From: CBDEGU01 sp965238045
GTDB taxonomy: Bacteria > Acidobacteriota > Terriglobia > Bryobacterales > UBA6623
Reading direction: 5' to 3'
Assembly: GCA_965238045.1 (NCBI GenBank)
Contig: CBDEGU010000011.1
Location: forward strand, 124,001 to 188,000
Length of the DNA: 64,000 bases
A program made the position numbers and the translations under genes. Below are positions 36,435-44,925 of this stretch, one piece after another (the stretch's first letter is position 1; the number at the start of each line of letters is the position of its first letter). The notes below the pieces were generated by a model, which was not told the DNA's origin, did not search any database, and was given only the letters and a program-made list of their open reading frames with translations.

Positions 36435-39400
36435 CTAATGGAAGTCGCGAGAGTCCGGTGTCGCACTGCCAATTTCTAGAGCTCTGGCCGTGCGGGCGCG
36501 CACATGGATCACGCCGTCTTGTTTCTGAATCACGCCACTCACCAGAAGGATGGGCTCGCTCGTCCAGAGCACCCGGTGCTGCTGAAATATCGGAGGACGC
36601 ACAACGATGTTCGACACCCCGGTTTCATCTTCCAGGCTGAGGAACACAAATCCCTTGGCCGTGGCCGGGCGTTGCCGGGTGATCACCATGCCGGCCACCT
36701 TCACCCGGCGGCCATTCGAGCAAGCGGCAAGCCCGGTGGCGGGGATCACTCCCTGCTTGCCGAGCCATGGCCGCTGGTAGTGCATGGGGTGCGGACCTGT
36801 CGTCAATCCAGTATTACGGTAGTCGGCGTCGAGCCGTTCCATCGGCGTCATCGGAGTCAGCGGCGAGACTTCATCTCCATCGTCAAGCTGTTCCAATAAC
36901 GGTCCGCGAGGACGCCATGCTTCTTCGATCTGCCAGAGCGCGTCCCGCCTGTGTATGTTTTCTCCCAGCGAATTCAGAGCGCCGATCTTAGCGAGGGTTT
37001 CAAGTTCCGGCTTCCGCAATTTCGTGCGCCGCGAGAAGTCATCCAGCGAGCGGAAGGGCCGTTGCGCGCGTTGGCGGACAATGCGCTCGGCCGACTGGAC
37101 CCGCAGCCCGGATACATAGTTCAGCCCGATGCGAATACAATCGTCCGTTTCAACCGTGCAGCGCAAGCCGGAAGAGGTCACATCCATCGGACGGACGCGA
37201 ATCCCGTGCCGCTGGGCGTCCTTCACCAAGGTTGCCGGACGATAAAAGCCCATCGGCTGGGCATTGAGCAGAGAGACCAAGAACGCCGCCGGATAGTGCG
37301 CCTTGAGATAGGCGCTGGCGTAGGCGAGCAATGCAAAGCTGGCGGAATGCGACTCCGGAAATCCGAACAGTGCGAACGACGTGATCGCGCGAACGATCTG
37401 CTCTTCGGCCGCGCCGCGAATGCCGTTTTCATGAAGGCCCTGGCGGAGCTTGGCGTCCAGGGCCTTCATGCGGTCGCCGGAGCGTTTGAAGCCGATTGCG
37501 CGGCGCAGCTCCTCTGCCTCCCCGCCAGTGAAATTCGCCGCCGTCATCGCCATGCGCAAGAGCTGTTCCTGAAACAGCGGCACCCCCAGCGTGCGTTCGA
37601 GGACGGGCACAAGCGACGGGTGAGGGTAGGTCACTTTCTCTCGCTTCATACGGCGGCGCAGATAGGGATGCGCCATATCGCCGGCAATCGGGCCGGGCCG
37701 AATAATCGCGATTTGAACCACCAGGTCATAGAAGCATTCCGGTCTCATGCGCGGAAGCGTAGCCATCTGGGCGCGAGATTCGATTTGGAAAACACCAATG
37801 GTATCGGCCCTTTGAATCATGCCGTAGGTTTTTTTGTCATCCGGGGGCACATGAGCTAAATCGAAGTCCACATCGCGGCCGCGCAGAATCGCGATGCATT
37901 CTTCCAGGGCGTTCATCATACCCAGGCCCAGCAAATCGACCTTGATCATGCCCAGGTCAGCGCAATCGTCCTTGTCCCATTGCACGATCCGCCGATGGGG
38001 CATCCGCGCGTTCTCCAGAGGCACGATGCTGTTGAGTTCCTCTTGGCAGATCACAAGCCCGCCGGGATGCTGGGAAAGGTGGCGCGGCAGATTCCGAATC
38101 TCCCAGCAAAGGCGCGCCAGGTGCTGGAATCTCGCATGCGAGGGATCCAATCCAGCCATGCGGATCTGTTCGACGATGTGGTGTCCGTCATCGGAAGCGT
38201 CCGCGTAGTGAACAGACTTCGAGAGCCGGTCGAGACTTTCTTTTGAAAAACTGAGCACCTGCGCGATTTCCCGAATGGCGCTCTTCTCTCTGTAGGAAAC
38301 AACCACCGCGGTCATTGCCGCGCCATGCTTGCCGTAGCGGTCATAGACGTACTGAATGACCTTCTCCCGCTGCTCCCCTGAAGGCAGATCCATATCGATA
38401 TCCGGCCATTCGCCGCGCTCTTCAGAAAGAAAGCGTTCAAAGAGCAGATCCATCTCGATAGGATCCACGGCGGTAATCCCCAGCGCATAGCACACGGCGC
38501 TATTGGCGGCCGACCCGCGGCCTTGGCAGAGGATTCCATTCCGCTTGGCGAACTGCGAGATATCCCAAACGATGAGGAAATATCCTTCGAGCTCCAACTT
38601 TTCAATGACCCGCAACTCGTGCTCAAGCTGGCGCCAGGCTTTCTTTTTTAGAGAAGAGTTGCGGTAGCGCTGCCGGGCTCCTTCCAAAGTGATTTTCTTC
38701 AGGCAGGATGCGGGCGTCTCTCCACGGGCAAAGGATAACGCGGAAATTTGTATCCCAAATCTTCCAGGGTGAACTGGAGACGGCTGCTCAGTTCCAGAGA
38801 GTTGCGGACCGCCCGCGGAACATCCCGGAAGAGCCGGGTCATCACCCGCGGATCTTTGAGGTAGCGTTCCGCGTTGGAGTCAAGCAAGGGTCCCGCGCGG
38901 TCGAGTGTGGTTTTGTGGCGGATACAGGTGAGAGCGTCGAATAGGCAGCGGCCGGACTGCCGGGCATAGCGAACTCCATTGGTCGCCACCAGCGGAAGAC
39001 CATGACGCTGGGCATAGTCCATCAGGACTTGGTTGCCAGCTTCCTGTTCGTCACGAAAGTGCCGCTGTAGCTCTACGCAGGTATTCTGTTTCCCGAAGAT
39101 GGAGAAGATGCGGTCGCCGTCTCGCGCATGGGCGTCTCCCGAATGGGCGCCCCCCGAATGGACATCCAGGGGGTTGGCGATGAACGCCACCAAACCACCG
39201 GCATGCTCTTCGATATCACTCCAACTCGCCCGGCCTTCTCCCTTCGGTGCACGCAGATGCATGCTTGTAAGCAACCGGCAGAGGTTCTGATAGCCTTGAC
39301 GGTTTTCAACCAAAACAGTCAGACGGCGGCCATTTTTCAGCGAAATCTCGCTGCCGACCATCGGATGAATGCCCGCCGCCTTCGCCGCCTTATAAAAGCG

Positions 39401-39556
39401 CGGCGCGCCATGGAGCCCGTCGCGATCGCACAGGGCGACGGCGGGATACCCCAACTCGGCGGCTCGATCCACCAGATCCTCGGGCAGAGAGGCTCCTTCC
39501 AAGAAACTAAACCCGCTGGCGGCGTGCAGTTCGGCGTACATTTCGTTAGCCCGCAT
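36435..39556 (-). pseudogene. dnaE2: error-prone DNA polymerase III alpha subunit DnaE2, with a 1-bp frameshift
   Basis: The N-terminal PHP domain (YAELHAASGFSFLEGASLPE, VALCDRDGLHGAPRFYKAA) is in ORF 39556-38699. The polymerase palm, fingers and OB domain are in ORF 38687-36435 (GRGSAANSAVCYALGI, EWPDIDMDLPSGEQREKVIQ, FGFPESHSASFALLAYASAY, GFVFLSLEDETGVSNIVV). The frame breaks near 38727-38733. One extra base there restores the family link (GETPASCLKKITLEGARQRY). The span of 3122 bases plus one gives 1040 residues, normal for DnaE2. The enzyme does translesion synthesis in SOS mutagenesis with ImuA/ImuB, which are not adjacent; an IS110 transposase lies upstream instead. The indel is in a CCC run, so it may be a sequence error. 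Confidence 0.9.
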
Positions 39557-39599
39557 TTCTCACCACCTTGTATGTGGCAAGGTAGAGATAAGAGGTGAG

Positions 39600-39627
39600 C
39601 TAGGAGCCGGTGACTACCGGCTCCTAG
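39600..39627. other. perfect 12-bp hairpin between dnaE2 and the IS110 gene
   Basis: CTAGGAGCCGGT and ACCGGCTCCTAG are separated by GACT. The stem is perfect and has no T tract. It may be a REP-type target for IS110/IS1111 or part of the IS end. It also resembles the outer bases of the IS1182 ends (CTAGGAG). Confidence 0.6.
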
Positions 39628-39753
39628 CGACGCGGCGTCGGCTCGATCGTACCACCAAGGGCTTCGAGCCCGTTCGTCAGCATGAGCGGCGCCGCGTGCC
39701 TCGGCCGAACAACCCGTATCGTCGCTTGGGCCCTAGAGCCCGTATTTACAAGG

Positions 39754-40725
39754 ATGGGTATTCCGACCGTGTCTATTGATTCTACTACCATGATCGTTGG
39801 CATCGACGTCTCGAAAGAATATGTCGATTTCTTTGTTCTCAACAGCAAAGGGGACCCCAGCGGCCGACGGCCGCGCCGGGCCGAAGACCTCACCATGCTG
39901 GCAGCGGAGCTGGCGGCGTTGAAGCCGCGGCTGGTCGTCATGGAAGCGACCGGCGGGCTCGAGACCCCGGTCTGGGCGGCGCTCGAAGCCGCCGGGCTCA
40001 GAGTGGCCGTGGTCAATCCCAAACGCGTGCGCGACTTCGCTCGCTCGCTGGGATTGCTGGCCAAGACCGACCGGCTCGATGCGCGCGTGCTGGCGCGGTT
40101 CGGCGAACTCCTCCAGCCGGCGCCGACACCGTTGCCCAACCGAGTGGCGCGGGATGGGCGCGAGTTAGTGCGCCATCTCGATGCTCTCGTCGGCATGCGA
40201 GCTCAACAGCGCACCCGCAAACGGCAGCTCGAAGGCGAGGGGGCCTTGGCCAGCGCGGAGCGTGTGATCGCTTCGTTGAGCGAGGAGATCGCGCTGCTCG
40301 AACAGCAAGTCGCACAAGCTCTGCTCGAGGGGCCCGGCCAGTGCCAGCGAGCCGCGCAGCTGCGCACGGCGCCGGGCGTTGGTCCCAAGACCTCTTGGGC
40401 CTTGCTGGCCGAGATGCCCGAGTTGGGACAACTCAGCGGACGGCAAGTTGCCGCCCTGGCCGGTCTGGCGCCGATGGCCCGCGACAGCGGACGTTTCCGC
40501 GGACGGCGCAGGATCGCCGGCGGCCGCGCACGCGTGCGTACGGCGTTGTACATGGCGGCGCGAGCCGCCGTTCGCTGCGACCCCCAGATGGCCACATTCC
40601 GGGCACGCCTGCTCGCGGCGGGCAAGCCCAAGCAGGTCGCGCTGATTGCCGTTGCTCGTAAACTCCTCGTCGCCCTCAACTCCATGATCCGCGACCAGCG
40701 CCCCTGGATGCCACTGCCCGCTTGA
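39754..40725 (+). CDS. IS110-family DEDD transposase
   Basis: The protein has about 323 residues. The N-terminal RuvC-like DEDD domain reads MIVGIDVSKEYVDFFVLN (first Asp), VVMEATGGLETPVWAALEAA (Glu), and LLAKTDRLDARVLARFGELL (last Asps). The C-terminal transposase_20 part has LRTAPGVGPKTSWALLAEMP and GRRRIAGGRARVRTALYMAA with the conserved Ser replaced in this region by Gly/Arg residues. The exact start is unclear: ATG 39754 or ATG 39790 both fit, and an ORF extends to 39682. IS110 elements lack inverted repeats, so I could not define the ends. Confidence 0.88.
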   Translation: MGIPTVSIDSTTMIVGIDVSKEYVDFFVLNSKGDPSGRRPRRAEDLTMLAAELAALKPRLVVMEATGGLETPVWAALEAAGLRVAVVNPKRVRDFARSLGLLAKTDRLDARVLARFGELLQPAPTPLPNRVARDGRELVRHLDALVGMRAQQRTRKRQLEGEGALASAERVIASLSEEIALLEQQVAQALLEGPGQCQRAAQLRTAPGVGPKTSWALLAEMPELGQLSGRQVAALAGLAPMARDSGRFRGRRRIAGGRARVRTALYMAARAAVRCDPQMATFRARLLAAGKPKQVALIAVARKLLVALNSMIRDQRPWMPLPA

Positions 40726-40860
40726 CATAGTCGCTGACGACCGAAGCACGCGATAGGCCCGCCATTCCTTCGTTGCGCTTGCCCGCCGTGCTCAACGTAC
40801 TGTCAAGTACGCCTGCGCTCGTCAAGCGGCGCGCGCCTCGTACTGACGGGCCTCTCACGC

Positions 40861-40909
40861 ACTTCGCTTCGCCACTTCACCGGGCCACGTAGTGAGAAAA
40901 ACGGGCTAC
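40861..40909. repeat. REP-like sequence, family B
   Basis: CCACGTAGTGAGAAAAACGG at 40885-40904 matches 57918-57937 (CCACGTGGTGAGAAACGCGG). Both are followed by GCTA and preceded by ACTTCGCTTC or GCTTCGCTTC. It lies just upstream of the LRR operon. Confidence 0.55.
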
Positions 40910-40927
40910 TATGGAAGGACGGTCGAA

Positions 40928-43048
40928 ATGGATCGCGCTCCCTGCTTGTTTGTGCTGATGCGTCGAACCCCGCAGCTTCCTCTTCCCGGCCTAAAAGCCT
41001 GCCTGCCGCTGGCGCTGTTTGCGCTGGTGCTAGCCGCGCTGGTGTCAGCCGCGCCGCCGCGGGCGGAAACAACGTCCTCCGATGACCGTCTAACCGCCGA
41101 ATGGGTTATCCGGTCGGGAGGCAGCGTGATGTTGCCCGGCCACCGGCGCTGGCTCTGGGACCTGGCCGACTTGCCCAGCGGACCTGGCGGGATCGTCCGG
41201 CTCAGCGCCGTCAATCTCGTTGATACCAATTTTACGGCGGCCGAAATCCAGCGGATAGGTTCGCTCACCGGATTGAAGGAGTTGTACGTCTCGGGCCGAA
41301 TACGGCGGCCATTCTCGCTGAAGGTCGCGCAAACCGAGTTGTACCAGAAGGGGGAAGGCCGAGATGCCAAGGATGGCTGGATCTTCCTGGAGCAATTGGC
41401 GGGCCTCGAAAAATTGCTCATCAGCGCCACCGTATTCAGCTACCCGATTCCGATCGACGACAAGGCGATCGAACACCTCGCCAGGCATGGGAACCTTCGC
41501 GAGCTTTACGTCAGCCGTACGGCGGTGACGGGCAAAACGCTGGGGCCGTTTACGAAACTCCGCCATCTCGACGTAAGTTATACGAAGTTCGACGATCGGT
41601 CGATGGCCCGCCTTGCCGGGAAATCGCGCCTGACAAAACTCCTCCTCCGGGATACCGCGGTAACAGACGCCGGGCTGGTTCATCTCGCCCGGCTCACGGC
41701 TTTGAGGGAACTGGATCTGGGCGGCACGACGACGAGCGATCAAGGTCTGCGGCATCTGCGGGACCTGGCGGAGATGGTCAAGCTGAACCTGCGCGGGGTG
41801 GCGGTTTCCGACCAGGGACTCGATCATCTGCGCGGCATGACACAGCTTCGCGAGCTGAATCTGTACCGCAGCATGGTCACGAATCGCGGAGTAGAGAGTC
41901 TCAAATCGTTTTCGGAATTGCGCTCACTCGACCTTCGTTACGCCCGCGCGACCGGCGCCGGAGTCGCCGCGCTGCGGCGCGCCCTGCCCCATTGCATCAT
42001 TCGCTTCGTGGATGTGGAAGCGGGGACCAGCCGGGCCGAACCGCGGCTCCTGTCGCGGGCGAACGACCAGGCGGTTGCCGCCTGGGTGCGCTCGATCGGC
42101 GGAAAGGCGGTGCCGCGGGACGGCCGGCTGACGATCATCTCACTTGCCGGCGGTCCAGTCCGTGACGCCGAACTGGCGAACCTCGCCGGTCTTGCCTCGC
42201 TTGAGTCGCTGGATCTCGGCGCCACGCGAATCAGTGATCTCGGCGCCCATCATCTGGCGAAACTCACGGCGCTCGAAACACTTCGTCTCGGCGATACCGC
42301 CTTCGGCGACGCCGGCATGGCATTCCTGGCGGCTTTGGCTTCTCTCAGGGAGCTCAATCTCGACAACACCCTGATCGAGGGCGAGGGCTTGGTTCACCTC
42401 GGCCGCCTGCGGGGTTTGCGGAATCTGAGCCTCGCGGGACTGCGGATTGGCGACAAGGAGTTAGCGCCCCTCGGGTCGCTTGAAAACTTGAGGCGCTTGT
42501 CGCTGGCCTACACCGACCTCTCCGATGCGGGAGTGGCAACAATAAAGTCCCTCGCTCATCTCGAGCAACTCGACCTGAACGGAACCGACATCGGCGACGA
42601 GGGGCTGGCGCATCTCTCTGGATTGCGGAACCTGCGGGTGCTCGGTCTGCGGCACACGCGCTTTAGTGACGCGGGCCTCAAGCATCTCGAGCCGCTCACC
42701 GCCCTCGAAGACCTTGACCTGGCCAGCACCCGCGCCGGCGACGCGGGCATGACCGCAATCGGGCGACTCACCCGCTTGCGCAAGCTCAACCTCGACTACA
42801 GTTTGGTCAGCGACGAGGGGCTGATTGCTCTCTCGGCCCTGCCCCTGTTGACGGACTTGCGGCTCAATAGCGCCCGCATCACCGACCGCGGCCTGGAGCA
42901 TCTCAGCGATTTCACCGCACTCAAGGTTCTCAATCTTTACCACACGCTAGTGACCGAGCAAGGACTCGATCAGCTTCGCGCGCGGCTTCCCGGATGCGGA
43001 GTGATCTGGGATCGCGACTCTGGGTTGCCGACGAGGCGGGGGAGTTGA
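40928..43048 (+). CDS. exported leucine-rich-repeat protein
   Basis: The protein has 706 residues. I start at ATG 40928, which has GGAAGGA about nine bases upstream, rather than GTG 40892. An N-terminal hydrophobic segment (LPLALFALVLAALVSAA) acts as a signal or anchor. Two LRR arrays follow, each introduced by a cap of the type AEWVIRSGGSVML or AAWVRSIGGKAVPRDGRL. The repeats are ~24 residues with the consensus LxxLxxLxLxxTxITDxGLxxL (for example LRELDLGGTTTSDQGLRHL), the ribonuclease-inhibitor/cysteine-containing subtype. LRRs bind proteins; the partner is unknown. It is the first gene of a five-gene operon, two bases ahead of a second LRR gene. Confidence 0.9.
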   Translation: MDRAPCLFVLMRRTPQLPLPGLKACLPLALFALVLAALVSAAPPRAETTSSDDRLTAEWVIRSGGSVMLPGHRRWLWDLADLPSGPGGIVRLSAVNLVDTNFTAAEIQRIGSLTGLKELYVSGRIRRPFSLKVAQTELYQKGEGRDAKDGWIFLEQLAGLEKLLISATVFSYPIPIDDKAIEHLARHGNLRELYVSRTAVTGKTLGPFTKLRHLDVSYTKFDDRSMARLAGKSRLTKLLLRDTAVTDAGLVHLARLTALRELDLGGTTTSDQGLRHLRDLAEMVKLNLRGVAVSDQGLDHLRGMTQLRELNLYRSMVTNRGVESLKSFSELRSLDLRYARATGAGVAALRRALPHCIIRFVDVEAGTSRAEPRLLSRANDQAVAAWVRSIGGKAVPRDGRLTIISLAGGPVRDAELANLAGLASLESLDLGATRISDLGAHHLAKLTALETLRLGDTAFGDAGMAFLAALASLRELNLDNTLIEGEGLVHLGRLRGLRNLSLAGLRIGDKELAPLGSLENLRRLSLAYTDLSDAGVATIKSLAHLEQLDLNGTDIGDEGLAHLSGLRNLRVLGLRHTRFSDAGLKHLEPLTALEDLDLASTRAGDAGMTAIGRLTRLRKLNLDYSLVSDEGLIALSALPLLTDLRLNSARITDRGLEHLSDFTALKVLNLYHTLVTEQGLDQLRARLPGCGVIWDRDSGLPTRRGS

Positions 43049-43050
43049 GG

Positions 43051-44181
43051 ATGCCGCTGGAGACGCTTCGGCGCCGTCGCCTTTTCGGATGCTCGCTTCT
43101 GTTGCTGTTCGTTTCGGCGGGGCAGGCGGCCGATGACGGCTCGTCCCGGCGTGACGCCTCTGGGGGCGATGCCCCCGGGCTGGATGCCCCCGGGCTAGAT
43201 GCCTGGGCCAGATCGCTCGACGGCCGTGTTACGCGCGATGCCTCGCGGCGGGTCGAAGCCGTGCGGCTGGGCTTCACCTGGGTGACCGATGGAGACCTCG
43301 ACCGCATCGCCAAACTCGCCTCGCTGCGCTCGCTCGACCTCTCATCGACGCGCGTCACCGATCTCGGCATCGAACGGCTCCAAGGGCTGACCCAGGTGCG
43401 GGAACTGAATCTGTTCGCGGCTGAGCACATCTCCGACACCGCTCTGGCTCACCTGCGCCAATGGAAGAATCTCAAGCGACTCAACTTGCGCGGAACCGAT
43501 ATCACCGATACCGGACTGGCCTATCTCGCCGGCCACAAGGGGCTCGAATCACTCGACATCTCCATCACGCTGATCACCGATAACGGTCTCGATCATCTCG
43601 CCGCATTGGACCAGTTGCGTGAACTCGCCGTCGGGGGCAATAAGCTTACCGACGCGGGACTGCTCGTACTGCGCGTTCTGCCGCGGCTCAAGAGCCTGCG
43701 GCTGGGCGGCAAGCAGATGCGCAATTCCGGCTACTGGTCGGTGGCGGTCACCGATCTTGCCATGGATTCGGTCGTGGAACTCTCCGGGCTCGAAAACCTC
43801 GATCTCGCGGGACTCAAGATTACGGATCTTGGTGCGGAAAAGCTCGTTTCACTAAAGAAACTCCGTTCCCTGAAACTCGACGAGACCCAAGTCACGGGCC
43901 GCGGCCTGCGGGCACTCGCCGAGTTGCCGGCCCTTGAGACGCTGAGCCTGTGGAAGGCCAAGCGCATCGGCGATGACGCGGCCGCGCGCTTGGCGGGAAT
44001 GCAGTCGTTGCGCTCGGCCGACCTCAGCGAGACGAGCATCTCGGACAAGGGGCTCGCGCTGCTGGCGGCGCACAAGAAATTGCGCCGGTTGTATCTGGCG
44101 GGGACCCAAGTCACGGCCGCGGGCGTGGCCGCCTTCCGCAAGCGCAATCCCGGCTGTCTTGTGAGCTGGGACGGGCGGTAG
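43051..44181 (+). CDS. exported leucine-rich-repeat protein, second in operon
   Basis: The protein has 376 residues. The ATG is two bases after the stop of the first LRR gene, with GGGGGAG and GAGG just upstream. A signal peptide (LFGCSLLLLFVSAGQAA) is followed by a short tandem repeat (GDAPGLDAPGLDAW) and the same cap seen in its neighbour (DAWARSLDGRVTRDASRRVE). An LRR array of ~24-residue units then runs to the end (LRRLYLAGTQVTAAGVAAF). It is a shorter paralogue, probably made by duplication within the operon. Confidence 0.9.
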   Translation: MPLETLRRRRLFGCSLLLLFVSAGQAADDGSSRRDASGGDAPGLDAPGLDAWARSLDGRVTRDASRRVEAVRLGFTWVTDGDLDRIAKLASLRSLDLSSTRVTDLGIERLQGLTQVRELNLFAAEHISDTALAHLRQWKNLKRLNLRGTDITDTGLAYLAGHKGLESLDISITLITDNGLDHLAALDQLRELAVGGNKLTDAGLLVLRVLPRLKSLRLGGKQMRNSGYWSVAVTDLAMDSVVELSGLENLDLAGLKITDLGAEKLVSLKKLRSLKLDETQVTGRGLRALAELPALETLSLWKAKRIGDDAAARLAGMQSLRSADLSETSISDKGLALLAAHKKLRRLYLAGTQVTAAGVAAFRKRNPGCLVSWDGR

Positions 44182-44201
44182 CAGCCCGTGGCGGAAGCCG
44201 G
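44182..44201. repeat. REP-like sequence, family A
   Basis: CAGCCCGTGGCGGAAGCCGG lies directly after a stop codon. Related copies are at 48564-48594, 51858-51877 (inverted) and 59352-59407. Confidence 0.6.
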
Positions 44202-44232
44202 ACCGGCCGAGCGGGATGGAAGAGCGCGCCGG

Positions 44233-44925
44233 ATGCCGGTCCTGCAAGTGGAAAATGTCACCAAGCGCTACCGCGCCAGCGGCGAGGATGTCGTGGCGCT
44301 GGACCGGGTTTCGCTCAGCGCCCGGGCAGGCGAGTTTATTTCGATCGTCGGGCGCAGCGGCTGCGGCAAGACCACGCTGTTGAATCTCTCTGGAGCGATG
44401 GATTTCCCGTCGTCGGGAGAAATTCTGATCCGCGGCCGTTCTACCCGCGGGCTCGGCGATCGGGAGCTGACCGCGATCCGGCGAGAGCAAGTGGGCTTCG
44501 TATTCCAGTTTTTTCAATTGCTGCCCACGCTGACGGCGCTTGAGAACGTCGAGCTGCCGTTGCTGCTGGCCGGCCGGGCTGCCACCCGCGGCGAAGCGCT
44601 GGAACGGCTGCGCTGGGTCGAACTCGGCAAGCACGCCGGCCGCTTTCCGCATCAACTTTCGGGCGGGGAAATGCAGCGCGTTGCGATCGCCCGCGCCCTG
44701 GTTCACGCACCGGCTCTTCTGCTGGCCGATGAACCGATCGGCAATCTGGATTCGGCTTCGGCCGCCATCGTGATGAAGCTGCTGCGGCGAACCGCCGATG
44801 AATTGCGAACCACCATCCTGATGGCGACGCACAGTCTGGAGGCCGCCCAGATCACCGACCGGATCATTCGGCTGCGCGACGGACGCATCCAGGAAGACCA
44901 CAGCCAGGAGAGCCAGTCCGCTTGA
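44233..44925 (+). CDS. ABC transporter ATPase (AttE/LolD/MacB type)
   Basis: This is a 230-residue nucleotide-binding subunit. Walker A is GRSGCGKT (40-47), the signature LSGGE is at 142-146 and Walker B LLADEP at 163-168, followed by GNLDS. The start at 44233 matches the family start (MPVLQVENVTKRY); an in-frame start at 44188 would add 15 residues coded by REP-like sequence. Its stop overlaps the permease start (TGATG). ATPases of this subfamily power extraction of lipids or lipoproteins, or peptide export, not import. Confidence 0.92.
   Translation: MPVLQVENVTKRYRASGEDVVALDRVSLSARAGEFISIVGRSGCGKTTLLNLSGAMDFPSSGEILIRGRSTRGLGDRELTAIRREQVGFVFQFFQLLPTLTALENVELPLLLAGRAATRGEALERLRWVELGKHAGRFPHQLSGGEMQRVAIARALVHAPALLLADEPIGNLDSASAAIVMKLLRRTADELRTTILMATHSLEAAQITDRIIRLRDGRIQEDHSQESQSA

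Noticed and set aside
42100..44170. Repetitive DNA in the LRR genes as a possible CRISPR or satellite array
   Set aside because: The periodicity (~72 bases) is that of LRR codons; units are diverged and fully coding.
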